NCBI GenBank assembly: GCA_902525075.1
Contig: CABZFV010000006.1
Location: 20,337 to 84,336 of the forward strand
DNA: 64,000 bases
Direction of reading: 5' to 3'
Source: an uncultured Prochlorococcus sp.
GTDB taxonomy: Bacteria > Cyanobacteriota > Cyanobacteriia > PCC-6307 > Cyanobiaceae
Each line of letters opens with the position of its first letter. Position 1 is the first letter of the stretch. Shown in pieces: positions 31,006 through 41,202 of the stretch. The notes under the pieces were generated by a model, which saw nothing but the letters and a program-made list of their open reading frames with translations, was not told the DNA's origin and searched no databases. The position numbers and the translations under genes are program-made.

Positions 31006-32166
31006 TTGACTAATACGAGTAGAAATAGAGGAATTGGAATTGTCACAGCAAGTGACAGTCAAGAGAGATCAAAAGGTCAATTACATATTTATGATGGAGA
31101 AGGTAAGGGGAAAAGCCAGGCTGCATTGGGCGTAGTTCTTAGGACAATAGGATTAGGAATATGCGAAAAAAGACAGTCAAGAGTATTACTTCTAAGATTT
31201 TTAAAAGGCCCTGAGAGGCCATATGACGAGGATTCAGCTATAGAGGCTTTACAAAGAGGCTTTCCACATTTAATTGACCATGTAAGGACAGGAAGATCTG
31301 AATTCTTTACAGCTGATCAAGTTACAAAGTTTGATGTTGGTGAGGCCGAAAGAGGTTGGAATATTGCTAAAGGAGCAATTGCTAGTTCTCTTTATTCTGT
31401 AGTTGTACTGGATGAGTTAAATCCAGTCCTTGATTTAGGAATGCTTGATGTCAATGAAGTAGTTGATTCTCTTCAAAATCGTCCAGATGGATTAGAAATA
31501 ATTATTACTGGAAGGGCAGCCCCGCCCTCTTTGGTAAGAATATCTCAACTCCATTCAGAAATGAGACCACGTTTGATAGGAGACTTATCAGAACTAACCA
31601 AACATAGTAGTCCTTGTGGTGGAATTGAGATTTATACAGGTGAAGGAAAGGGTAAATCCACAAGTGCACTCGGTAAGGCTCTTCAAGCTATTGGTAAAGG
31701 AATATCTCAAGATAAAAGTCATAGAGTTTTAATATTACAATGGTTAAAAGGTGGAAATGGATATACAGAAGATGCTGCCATAGAAGCTTTGAGAGAGAGT
31801 TACCCTCATTTAGTAGATCATTTGCGTTCAGGCAGAGATGCAATCGTATGGAGAGGTCAGCAACAACCAATTGATTATGTTGAGGCCGAAAGAGCATGGG
31901 AAATTGCTAAAGCTGCTATTTTGTCTGGCTTGTATAAAACAATCATTTTAGATGAATTGAATCCAACTGTTGATTTAGAGTTATTACCTCAGGAATCGAT
32001 ACATCAAACGCTCTTAAAAAAACCAGCAGATACAGAAGTTGTAATTACCGGGAGGTGTAAAAATGAACCTTCATACTTTGAACTAGCTGATGTTTACTCT
32101 GAAATGGTTTGTCATAAGCATTATGCAAATGTTGGAGTAGATTTGAAAAGAGGTGTAGATTTCTAA
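31006..32166 (+). CDS. tandem-domain cob(I)yrinic acid a,c-diamide adenosyltransferase (CobA/CobO) family, TTG start
   Basis: Two consecutive homologous domains: GQLHIYDGEGKGKSQAALG...VVLDELNPVLDLG and GGIEIYTGEGKGKSTSALG...IILDELNPTVDLE. Confidence 0.88.
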   Translation: MTNTSRNRGIGIVTASDSQERSKGQLHIYDGEGKGKSQAALGVVLRTIGLGICEKRQSRVLLLRFLKGPERPYDEDSAIEALQRGFPHLIDHVRTGRSEFFTADQVTKFDVGEAERGWNIAKGAIASSLYSVVVLDELNPVLDLGMLDVNEVVDSLQNRPDGLEIIITGRAAPPSLVRISQLHSEMRPRLIGDLSELTKHSSPCGGIEIYTGEGKGKSTSALGKALQAIGKGISQDKSHRVLILQWLKGGNGYTEDAAIEALRESYPHLVDHLRSGRDAIVWRGQQQPIDYVEAERAWEIAKAAILSGLYKTIILDELNPTVDLELLPQESIHQTLLKKPADTEVVITGRCKNEPSYFELADVYSEMVCHKHYANVGVDLKRGVDF

Positions 32167-32189
32167 CTTATTGTTAAAAAATTAATTAC

Positions 32190-33326
32190 TCAATATTTTT
32201 TTATCTTTTCAATGCCGCCTTCAATGGATCTTGACTGAATTTTGAATTTAGACAAGATTCTTGAAGCTTTTTCAGAACGTTTCCCCGATTTACATATTGT
32301 GAAAACCTCTTTATTTAAGCTTTCTTTTTGAATAAATTGTAAGTCAGATTCTTGTTTTAAATGACTTAAAGGAATTGAGATAGATCCCTCTATTGCAGAT
32401 TTAGAAAATTCTTCATTTTCTCTAACATCAATTAAAAGAATTTTGTTAGGCTTTGCTTTGTATAAACTATTAAAGTCGTTAGCATTAATACTGTTCATTT
32501 TATCGTTTTTCTCATAATATTCATCACTATTATAAAAGCTTTCAAACTGAGACAGATTTTTTATTCGTTTATTTAACTGATCACTTTTTAGGTGTAATTT
32601 TTTCATACTCATATTCAATAGATCAAAAATTAAAATCTTCCCATCTAAAATTTCACCTTTTCTCAGAATGATTTTGATAATTTCATTAACCTGAAGAATT
32701 CCTATTAAACCTGTTGAAACTCCCACAACTCCGTATTCTGTACAACTAGGGGCAGCATTTTTTGAAGGTGATTCTGGAAGTAAGTCTCTTAAATTAGGAC
32801 TATTTTTATGTAAATTAAAAACACTCACTTGCCCTTCAAAGCCTTGAACACTTCCAAAGACTAAGGGTTTATTTAATATCAGGCATGAATCATTTATTAA
32901 ATATCTTGTGCCAAAGTTATCCGAGCAATCACAAATAACATCAAACTCCTCTATTAATTCAAGAGCATTTTTAGGATTAATTCTCTTTGAAAAGGTTAAT
33001 ATTTCACAATTTGGATTGAATTTTTTAATTCTTTCTCTAGCAGAATCAATTTTAAGATTACCAATAGTATTTGTTTCGTGAATTATTTGTCTCTGGAGAT
33101 TAGACTTTTCAACTTGATCGTTATCAACTATTCCAATTCTCCCAATTCCTGCTGCAGCTAAATAAAGCAAAACGGAAGACCCAAGCCCACCTGCACCAAT
33201 GCATAATACTGAGCTGTTTTTAAGACATAGTTGACCCTCATAACCTATCTCTTTGAGGGTTAAATGTTTTTGATATCTTTCTTCTTCATCAGAGTTTAAA
33301 AAATTAAATTTGATATCTTTGGACAT
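32190..33326 (-). CDS. moeB: MoeB/ThiF-family adenylyltransferase with C-terminal rhodanese domain
   Basis: GAGGLGSSVLLYLAAAGIGRIGIVDNDQVEKSNLQRQIIH; C-terminal rhodanese LLIDVRENEEF...VFTICKSGKRSEKA. Confidence 0.88.
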   Translation of the reverse strand: MSKDIKFNFLNSDEEERYQKHLTLKEIGYEGQLCLKNSSVLCIGAGGLGSSVLLYLAAAGIGRIGIVDNDQVEKSNLQRQIIHETNTIGNLKIDSARERIKKFNPNCEILTFSKRINPKNALELIEEFDVICDCSDNFGTRYLINDSCLILNKPLVFGSVQGFEGQVSVFNLHKNSPNLRDLLPESPSKNAAPSCTEYGVVGVSTGLIGILQVNEIIKIILRKGEILDGKILIFDLLNMSMKKLHLKSDQLNKRIKNLSQFESFYNSDEYYEKNDKMNSINANDFNSLYKAKPNKILLIDVRENEEFSKSAIEGSISIPLSHLKQESDLQFIQKESLNKEVFTICKSGKRSEKASRILSKFKIQSRSIEGGIEKIKKY

Positions 33327-33621
33327 TTCGATCCCTTAATGTTTGCGAGCTAAACTATGAAAACATAATAATTAAAATAAAAAATTTTAGCCTTTTATAT
33401 TTTTCTCATTACTAGGATTTTTTAATGTTTTTGTTAGAACTACACAATAATGTGAAGTTTTTATAAATCAATTTTAAGTTTAAATATCTTCAGAAACCCT
33501 TTATACCAAAGCCTCTAAAAAAATACAAAATGTTTCGGTTCGGAATTTTGCACAACAAAAAGGTAGTCAATAGACGTTTTTTCCGATACTGTCTGGTTCA
33601 TATATTAAGTTTACTGAATTC

Positions 33622-33987
33622 ATGAGTGATAACACTCCAGAGTCAAACCAAGACTCCGGCTCCGATACAAGCTCAGAAACCAAAAGTTTTTCAGAGAAGT
33701 ACTCTGATGTTATTGGAAAAGTCAACGAAACCCTTGGTAATGTTGATTGGACTCAAATGGGTAAGTACGGCAAGGCGGCAGGCATAATTGCTGTTGTCGT
33801 AATAGCTCAGATAATAATTAAAGTTGTCATTGACACGATAAACTTTTTCCCAATTCTCCCTGGTTTACTAGAATTACTAGGCGTAATTGTCGTCGGTCAA
33901 TGGAGCTGGCAAAATCTTCGTACCAGTGAAAATCGTGAAGCTGTTTTAGATAAGGTACAAAATCTTAAGAAGACATATTTAGGGTAG
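33622..33987 (+). CDS. CAAD domain / CurT (CURT1-like) thylakoid membrane-curvature protein
   Basis: 121 aa, two TM segments with SLLEL-like FFPILPGLLELLGVIVVGQWSWQNLRTSENREAVLDKV. Confidence 0.8.
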   Translation: MSDNTPESNQDSGSDTSSETKSFSEKYSDVIGKVNETLGNVDWTQMGKYGKAAGIIAVVVIAQIIIKVVIDTINFFPILPGLLELLGVIVVGQWSWQNLRTSENREAVLDKVQNLKKTYLG

Positions 33988-33994
33988 TTAAAGA

Positions 33995-34873
33995 TCACAT
34001 ATTGAGTATTGCTTTTACGTAATCTTTAACTTGATTTAAGTAACCTCCTCCAAACATATTGGCGTGATTCAATATGTGATAGAAATTATAAATAATAATT
34101 CTTTTTTCAAATCCTTTTTTTATTGGAAAAATTCTATGATATTCTTCATAAAATTCTTTTCTAAAACCTCCAAATAATTTTGTCATAGCTATATCTACTT
34201 CATTATCTGCCCACCAAGATGCGGGGTCAAAAATAACACCCTTTCCATTTTTGTCTATTCCTGCATTGCCCGACCATAAATCACCATGAACTAGAGCATT
34301 TATTGGTTTGTGATTCAGTAATTCTGTTTTGATTTTTTCTTTAACTTTATTGATAATTTCTTTATCTAAAGTAGTTGATTTGAGAATTAATAATTGAGGT
34401 ATTATCCTTAAGTTTAAAAAACAATCTATCCAGTTATTTTCCATGCCTTTCTTCTGATCTGTTGTTCCAATAAAACCCTCAACTGGAAAGCCAAACATTT
34501 TGGGATTAGATTCAGCTGATTTTAAATGCAATTCACCTAGACCTTTTCCAAGTTTTTTTTGGTCAAAGTTATGCATATCTATCCATTCAATTAAAAGAAT
34601 CTCTATATTTTTTATATTTTTATATGCAATAACTTCAGGAATAACAAGATTTTCGTGATTAATATATTTTCTCAAATTTTGGAGACAATATTTTTCAAAT
34701 TCAAGAAATTTTTTGTTTCTAATGTTTCTTTTAAGGAATAACTTTTTGTTTGAGAATTCTATTTGCCAAGCACTATGAATATCACCCCCATGTACTTGCT
34801 TAATACTTTTTGGATAAGTTTCACCTAATTCTTCACAAATTTCGTTAATTTCAAGGGAGGATAATTTTTGCAT
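33995..34873 (-). CDS. fructosamine kinase family protein
   Basis: VHGGDIHSAWQIE, LGELHL, ALVHGDLWSGNAG, IFDPASWWADNEVDIAMTKLFGGF. Confidence 0.9.
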   Translation of the reverse strand: MQKLSSLEINEICEELGETYPKSIKQVHGGDIHSAWQIEFSNKKLFLKRNIRNKKFLEFEKYCLQNLRKYINHENLVIPEVIAYKNIKNIEILLIEWIDMHNFDQKKLGKGLGELHLKSAESNPKMFGFPVEGFIGTTDQKKGMENNWIDCFLNLRIIPQLLILKSTTLDKEIINKVKEKIKTELLNHKPINALVHGDLWSGNAGIDKNGKGVIFDPASWWADNEVDIAMTKLFGGFRKEFYEEYHRIFPIKKGFEKRIIIYNFYHILNHANMFGGGYLNQVKDYVKAILNM

Positions 34874-34877
34874 TTTA

Positions 34878-36383
34878 ATGAGAAATTCTGAAGTTATTGT
34901 TGTAGGCGCAGGTATAGCAGGACTAACTTCTGCAGCGATTTTATCAAAACAAGGCTTATCAGTGACTTTAATAGAATCTCATACTCAAGCCGGAGGGTGT
35001 GCAGGTACTTTTAAAAGAAAGAATTATATTTTTGATGTTGGCGCAACTCAAGTTGCGGGTTTAGAGAAGGGAGGAATACATTCTAGAATTTTTGATTTTT
35101 TAGATATTCCATCTCCAGAAGCTACAATTTTAGACCCTGCTTGCATTGTTGATTTAAAAGATGGTCATAATCCTATACCTATTTGGTATGAAAAAAGTAA
35201 ATGGATTGCTGAACGAGAAATGCAGTTTCCTGGGAGTCAAAGATTTTGGAAACTTTGTACCTTAATACATGAAAGTAATTGGATATTTGCTAACAATAAT
35301 CCTGTATTACCAATAAGTAATTTTTGGGATTTTTCTCAACTTATTAAAGCACTAGTACCTTCAAACCTAGTCACAAGTTTCTTACTTAAATCTACAATTT
35401 TTGATTTATTACGTATATGTGGATTATCTAAGAATGAGCGCTTGATTAAATTCTTAAATCTTCAACTAAAACTTTATTCTCAAGAGGACGTTTATAATAC
35501 CGCAGCATTATACGGATCTACTGTTCTTCAGATGTGTCAACAGCCACACGGTCTGTGGCATCTTAAAAAATCTATGCAGTCTTTAAGTGAATCATTAGAA
35601 AATTCATTAATTAAAACTGGAGTTAATTTAATTTTTGGGCAAGAAGTTAAATCTATAACTTTTGACAAAGTAAATATGTGTTGGAAAGTATCTGCTAATT
35701 CCAAAAAAAAATCTTTTGTTTACCAAGCAAAAGATGTGATTTATACCGCGCCTCCACAATCTTTGCTTAAGCATTTGAAAGATCCTTTAGAAAGAAAAAA
35801 AAATTATAAAAATCGACTTAATAATTTGCCTGATCCAAGTGGAGCTGTAGTTTTTTATTCAGCATTAAAAAATGAACATATTAAAAAAACATTCTCTAAT
35901 CATTATCAATTTGTTTCGAAAGAATTTTGTTCGTTATTTGTATCAATTAGTGATGATGGTGATGGAAGAGCACCAAAAGGTGAGGTTACTTTAATTGCTA
36001 GTATTTTTACCAAAACTAAAGATTGGTTTGATCTAGATAAACAAACTTACGTAAAGAAGAAAAATGATTTCATAAAAAAAATATCGCTTGAATTGGAAAG
36101 TCAATTTGATATTGATCCTGAAAATTGGCTACATAGGGAATTAGCAACTCCATTGGGTTTTGAAAGATGGACAAATAGACCGAATGGAATAGTAGGCGGC
36201 CTTGGTCAAAATCCGGATATTTTTGGTTTATTTGGATTATCAAGTAGGACACCTTTTGAAGGTTTATGGCTATGTGGAGATTCGATTTATCCAGGAGAGG
36301 GCACTGCAGGTGTTAGTCAGTCTGCATTAATGGTTTCAAGGCAAATTTTAGCTTCCAAAGGTATAGAGAATTTTAGTTTATAA
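34878..36383 (+). CDS. crtD: C-3',4' desaturase CrtD / carotenoid oxidoreductase
   Basis: VVGAGIAGLTSAAILSKQGLSVTLIESHTQAGGCAGTF; C-terminal WLCGDSIYPGEGTAGVSQSALM. Confidence 0.85.
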   Translation: MRNSEVIVVGAGIAGLTSAAILSKQGLSVTLIESHTQAGGCAGTFKRKNYIFDVGATQVAGLEKGGIHSRIFDFLDIPSPEATILDPACIVDLKDGHNPIPIWYEKSKWIAEREMQFPGSQRFWKLCTLIHESNWIFANNNPVLPISNFWDFSQLIKALVPSNLVTSFLLKSTIFDLLRICGLSKNERLIKFLNLQLKLYSQEDVYNTAALYGSTVLQMCQQPHGLWHLKKSMQSLSESLENSLIKTGVNLIFGQEVKSITFDKVNMCWKVSANSKKKSFVYQAKDVIYTAPPQSLLKHLKDPLERKKNYKNRLNNLPDPSGAVVFYSALKNEHIKKTFSNHYQFVSKEFCSLFVSISDDGDGRAPKGEVTLIASIFTKTKDWFDLDKQTYVKKKNDFIKKISLELESQFDIDPENWLHRELATPLGFERWTNRPNGIVGGLGQNPDIFGLFGLSSRTPFEGLWLCGDSIYPGEGTAGVSQSALMVSRQILASKGIENFSL

Positions 36384-37212
36384 AATTTTGTCTGATTTCT
36401 TTTGCTTTAGCGAGTTTGTTAGAAAGTAACTCCCAATCTTTTTCTTTAATAAGAGATTCCAGTATATTAAGCTTTTTTTTAAAATTATTTATGGAATTTA
36501 AAACATTAATCTGATTATTAATAGCTAAATCTAAGCCTAGTTGTTCATTGCCGCCCCCAACTCTCGAAGTATCAGCAAATCCTGTGGCAGCCAATTTTTG
36601 GGTGAGATCTAATAAAGATTGATTATTTTTTGTATGCGCAGTTTCAATGAGGGCAGAAGCTAAAAATATAGGCAAATGAGAAATTAGAGATACAGCTTCA
36701 TCATGCTCTTTTGGCGAAGCTTGGCAAATTTCACAATCAATTGATTTAATAAGCTCGGAAACAGTTCTGACTGCATTTAGATCAGTATTTTGTGTTGGGG
36801 TAATAATCCATTTTGCTTTTTTAAAAAGACCTTCAAAACCTGAATCAACCCCTTTTTTTTCCGTTCCTGCCATTGGATGAGATCCAATAAATAGAGGATG
36901 TAAATTTTCCCATGTATTTACAATTGGTTCTTTAACAGAGCCTACATCAGTTAGTATTGTTTCCTTTGGTATTGATGATATTAATTGTTGAGACGGACTG
37001 ATTAAATCTTTTATAGGCAATGCCAAAATTATTAGCTCACATTTTTTTAATAAGCTAAGGTCACAGCTAACAAAAGTTGCAAGTTTTTTATCTTTAGCTT
37101 TTTTTTCATTAAATTCATTATTTGCTATTCCATAAATTGTATGATTAAGACTTTGTAGTTTTAATCCTAAAGAACCGCCGATTAAACCTAATCCTACTAT
37201 TCCAATTTTCAT
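36373..37212 (-). CDS. tyrA: prephenate/arogenate dehydrogenase
   Basis: IGIVGLGLIGGSLGLKL, LTDVGSVKEPIV, IGSHPMAGTEKKGVDS. Confidence 0.92.
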   Translation of the reverse strand: MKIGIVGLGLIGGSLGLKLQSLNHTIYGIANNEFNEKKAKDKKLATFVSCDLSLLKKCELIILALPIKDLISPSQQLISSIPKETILTDVGSVKEPIVNTWENLHPLFIGSHPMAGTEKKGVDSGFEGLFKKAKWIITPTQNTDLNAVRTVSELIKSIDCEICQASPKEHDEAVSLISHLPIFLASALIETAHTKNNQSLLDLTQKLAATGFADTSRVGGGNEQLGLDLAINNQINVLNSINNFKKKLNILESLIKEKDWELLSNKLAKAKEIRQNFIN

Positions 37213-37307
37213 AGATTAATTAATTTAAGGCTCTCTTATATTGATACCAATTTTTTGTATATTAGGTTCATAAATTTTTTATGTATTTGAAATTAAATTA
37301 ATTATAA

Positions 37308-38756
37308 ATGCTTGAAATTTTAAGTCATCAATATTTGAAAAATTTTTTAAGAGATCAAAGTGTTAGTTGGGAACACATATATTCATTTGGGAGGATAATT
37401 TCTAAATGTATTGAAAATGATTCTACATATTTAATTAATTCAGAAATTTTCTCTAGCTATGAGTGGTTACCTCCAATTTTAATTTCTCTATTTTTAAAGG
37501 AAGAGGATTCAACTTTTATTTTATCTCAAGAAAAAATTAAATTTATAAGCCAATTTCAGATTGATTCATTAAAAAGTCTAGGTTTTGATTTCATTTTTAA
37601 AAATGATCAAATTATTTTTGCTAATCATAATGTTCGCTTGATAACATTCCAAGATTTACTTAATGATCCCAATTCCCGTAATCTAAGAAATCATAGAATT
37701 GTTTATTCTGGAATTGAGGATATAAAACAGGATTTAAAAAATCATTTCAGAATTTCTTTACTCAAAAAGGATTGGACAAAAAATCTTAAAGAATTTGATT
37801 TAATAAATCAAAAATTTATAAAAGTATATGATTCGTTGAAGAAAAAGTTCTTCATGAGAAAGGTCTTAGGAAATAGTTATATTAATTTAGATGAAAAAGA
37901 AATTAGTTTCTTATCAAACTTTTTTCATGATAATTCTTTTTTTTCTGATAAATTTTTAAGCGTTAATAAAGCATTATCTCAAGGTTGGGCATGCTGGGTA
38001 GAATTAAACGATGCAAATTTAGATTGGAATTTGTTTTTGCAGCCAATAGATGAACTTTCTCAAATTAAGGAATTTTTTTCAAATAATAAATTTGTTTTTT
38101 TATCAGCATTTAGAAAAGATAATTTTTTCCAAATGTATTTTAAAAAGCACAGTTTAGAAATTGACTTAGTTATTAATTTTAAAAGTAATTTTGAAGAGAA
38201 AAAGATTTCATTATATATACCCTCTAAACAGTTGCTTCCTAATAATCCTCTTTTTATCAATTCAATCTTGGATAAATGCAAAAAGTTAATACTTTTTAGA
38301 AAGGGTTTAACTTTATTGTTGTCTGATGATATTGATTTAAAAACTAAACTTGCTACAGAATTAGCTTCTAAGTACGGGAAGAGGGTATTGCTAGAGACAA
38401 TTCCCTCTGGTAAAAATGAAATCATTTGCTCTAGTTTTGACTGGTGGATTATGAATTCTTATTTAATTCAAATTCCACAACAAATTATCATTCCTTTGCT
38501 TCCGATTCCGAATATGTCAGAACCTATTAATGCAATTACAGTCTCTCATCAAAATAAGCTTTCTCAAGATTGGTTTAGAGAAATCTTTCTTCCTCAAGCT
38601 AGAATAAAACTTGAAAGATCTATTTCTCCTCTAAGAAGAAATTCAGGAAAGTTAATAATCTTAGATGGAAGAGCAAATAAAAGAAACTGGGGAAGATTAC
38701 TTTTGCGAAACATTCAACCCTCAACACGAATTAACTATATGCTACCTTTTGATTAA
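37308..38756 (+). CDS. DinG/Rad3-like helicase homologue, motifs degenerate
   Basis: C-terminus REIFLPQARIKLERSISPLRRNSGKLIILDGRANKRNWGRLLLRNIQP resembles the DinG C-terminal helicase region; no Walker A found. Confidence 0.6.
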   Translation: MLEILSHQYLKNFLRDQSVSWEHIYSFGRIISKCIENDSTYLINSEIFSSYEWLPPILISLFLKEEDSTFILSQEKIKFISQFQIDSLKSLGFDFIFKNDQIIFANHNVRLITFQDLLNDPNSRNLRNHRIVYSGIEDIKQDLKNHFRISLLKKDWTKNLKEFDLINQKFIKVYDSLKKKFFMRKVLGNSYINLDEKEISFLSNFFHDNSFFSDKFLSVNKALSQGWACWVELNDANLDWNLFLQPIDELSQIKEFFSNNKFVFLSAFRKDNFFQMYFKKHSLEIDLVINFKSNFEEKKISLYIPSKQLLPNNPLFINSILDKCKKLILFRKGLTLLLSDDIDLKTKLATELASKYGKRVLLETIPSGKNEIICSSFDWWIMNSYLIQIPQQIIIPLLPIPNMSEPINAITVSHQNKLSQDWFREIFLPQARIKLERSISPLRRNSGKLIILDGRANKRNWGRLLLRNIQPSTRINYMLPFD

Positions 38757-38785
38757 GTTATGATTTTGTAAATAACTAAAGAAAT

Positions 38786-39031
38786 ATGGGAGAAGCAAAA
38801 AGACGTAAAACACTTGGTTTACCTCCAAAAAAAAATAATACTAAAACTAATATTGATCAGTCTCCAAGATTATTTGAATGGCTACCATTTACAATCAATC
38901 AAAGAGATAACCTAATTAAATTAAGTATAAAGGCCAGTTGGTTTGGAATCGGAGGGTTAGTAATCTTATGGATTGTAGTAAGATTTATAGGCCCTGCTGC
39001 TGGGTGGTGGACTTTAGCTGATTCTTTATAA
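38786..39031 (+). CDS. DUF2839 family protein
   Basis: MGEAKRRKTLGLPPKK N-terminus plus TM region near C-terminus. Confidence 0.75.
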   Translation: MGEAKRRKTLGLPPKKNNTKTNIDQSPRLFEWLPFTINQRDNLIKLSIKASWFGIGGLVILWIVVRFIGPAAGWWTLADSL

Positions 39032-39033
39032 AT

Positions 39034-40131
39034 CTAAGCTACTGTTTTTATATCATTAACAGCGATTGTATTAGCAGGATTGCTATTTAATGCTTTCATT
39101 GAATTAGAACTGACTTCAGTCCCTTCTGTTAATTTCTCTTTAACCATAGATTCTACTTTATTCTTGATCTCTAAGTTTTGATCAAGCCAAATAATTGTAT
39201 TATCTCTTCCTTGTCCAATATTCTCTCCTTCATAACTATACCAAGCACCTCTCCTTATTATGATATTAGTCTCTTCTGCTAAATCTAATAAACATCCTGT
39301 TGTACTAATACCTTTTCCGAAGAGAATATCAAACTCTGCAATTCTAAATGGTGGTGCAACTTTGTTTTTTGCTACTTTCACTTTTGCTCTTATACCGTAT
39401 TCTTCAGTACCTTTTTTAAGAGTTTGAATTCTTCTGATATCAAGTCTTACTGAGGCGTAAAATTTTAATGCATTACCTCCTGTGGTTGTTTCTGGATTAC
39501 CGTATGTAACTCCAATTTTTAGGCGTAATTGATTCAGGAATATTACCGTACATCCAGATTTACCAATATTACCTGTTATTTTCCTCATTGCTTGGCTCAT
39601 TAGCCTTGCTTGGCTTCCAATTACGTGATCTCCCATCTCTCCTTCTATCTCAGCTCTTGGGGTTAGTGCTGCGACCGAGTCAACTACTACAAGATCTACT
39701 GCACTTGATCTTATAAGTTGGTCAACTATTTCTAGAGCCATTTCACCTGTATCTGGTTGTGAAACTAACAAATTTTCAACATCAACTCCTAAAGAGGCTG
39801 CATAAACGGGATCGAGTGCATGCTCAGCATCTACAAATGCTGCTACTCCTCCATTCTTTTGGACTTCCGCAATCGCGTGCAGTGTTAATGTAGTTTTTCC
39901 TGAACTTTCTGGACCGTAAACTTCTACTACTCTTCCTTTTGGATATCCTCCTCCTAATGCTAAATCTAAGGTGAGTGCTCCAGTAGATATTGTTTCTACT
40001 TTCATTCTTGAGGCGTCACCAAGTCTCATTATTGATCCTCGTCCAAAATTTCTTTCTATTTGACCTAAGACAAGACTTAATGCCTTGTCTTTTTCTTTTG
40101 ATTCAGTTTTTTTCTTTTCTTCAAGGCTCAT
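39034..40131 (-). CDS. recA: recombinase A
   Basis: [87 protein letters not shown]. Confidence 0.98.
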   Translation of the reverse strand: MSLEEKKKTESKEKDKALSLVLGQIERNFGRGSIMRLGDASRMKVETISTGALTLDLALGGGYPKGRVVEVYGPESSGKTTLTLHAIAEVQKNGGVAAFVDAEHALDPVYAASLGVDVENLLVSQPDTGEMALEIVDQLIRSSAVDLVVVDSVAALTPRAEIEGEMGDHVIGSQARLMSQAMRKITGNIGKSGCTVIFLNQLRLKIGVTYGNPETTTGGNALKFYASVRLDIRRIQTLKKGTEEYGIRAKVKVAKNKVAPPFRIAEFDILFGKGISTTGCLLDLAEETNIIIRRGAWYSYEGENIGQGRDNTIIWLDQNLEIKNKVESMVKEKLTEGTEVSSNSMKALNSNPANTIAVNDIKTVA

Positions 40132-40243
40132 TGTTTGATTTATCGGTTAAAGTTCTTGTAATTATTCTAAATTTGGAATTTTTTATTTAAACCAAACTTT
40201 ATAAATACAAACTATAGTACATCTGTACTCTAGCTGATTATCT

Positions 40244-41020
40244 CTAAATTGCAACTAATTCCTCAAGGTTGCTTAATTTTAGTAATTTGATTTCATTACT
40301 TAAAGTATACTTATCTGATTCTTTCAAATATCCCCAATCAGCTAGGAAGCATGGAATGTGAGAAGTTCCTGAATTTTGTTTAATATCTATTAGAGTTTTT
40401 TTTCTATCTTCTATAAAGCCTAAAATTTCATAAGTTTGTGTAAGCTTTTCAGCTATTTTGACTTTTGTTCCTGATTCGTAACCAAAAATAAATTCTGGAA
40501 AAATATTAAATTGTTTAAGAATTTCTTCTACAAATATTTTACCTTTAGTTGTTATAATTCCCGTTTTTATTTCTCTTTTCTTTAATTCTTTCATAAAATT
40601 TATAATTTCAAAAAAAGGATTATGTAAATTTACCCACGATTTAAAATCCTTATCAATTTGGTACTTGCGCGACTGATCTAACATTTTTTGTAAATCTTCG
40701 GCAATCCAGGAATTTTCATTTAATATCCTCTGGCAATTTTGATGATAATTATTAATGAAATCATCTTTATTATCATTTTTTAATGGATTTTCTGTTTTTA
40801 TAATTTCATGAACAATTAGAATCATTTCCCAACCATATTTCACCCAAGGCCTAATTTCTTTGAAAGAATTTGGTACTCTTTTATAAAGTTTTTGATCAAC
40901 AGAGATGTAGGGTGAATTTAAATATTTTTCACAGGTCAGCAAGGAACTATGCCAATATTCTTTCATTCCATCGACTATTACTCCATCGAAATCAAATAAA
41001 AATATTTTTTGAGAAGACAC
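40244..41020 (-). CDS. HAD family hydrolase
   Basis: FLFDFDGVIVDG and IITTKGKIFVEEIL, GFIEDRKKTL. Confidence 0.8.
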   Translation of the reverse strand: MSSQKIFLFDFDGVIVDGMKEYWHSSLLTCEKYLNSPYISVDQKLYKRVPNSFKEIRPWVKYGWEMILIVHEIIKTENPLKNDNKDDFINNYHQNCQRILNENSWIAEDLQKMLDQSRKYQIDKDFKSWVNLHNPFFEIINFMKELKKREIKTGIITTKGKIFVEEILKQFNIFPEFIFGYESGTKVKIAEKLTQTYEILGFIEDRKKTLIDIKQNSGTSHIPCFLADWGYLKESDKYTLSNEIKLLKLSNLEELVAI

Positions 41021-41037
41021 CTATTAAATATTAGAAC

Positions 41038-41108
41038 TGGGCCGCTAGGATTCGAACCTAGGAATGTCGAGACCAAAACCCGATGCCTTACCACTTGGCG
41101 ACGGCCCA
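41038..41108 (-). tRNA. tRNA-Gln (TTG)
   Basis: Reverse complement TGGGCCGTCGCCAAGTGGTAAGGCATCGGGTTTTGGTCTCGACATTCCTAGGTTCGAATCCTAGCGGCCCA; loop TTTTGGT. Confidence 0.95.
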
Positions 41109-41202
41109 TTGATTTTTTATTTTAATACATGAAAAGATTTTTTTCTATCCAAAAAATACAAAGTTTTTATAAACATAGCGCTAGTTTTGAAAAATAAAAA
41201 TA

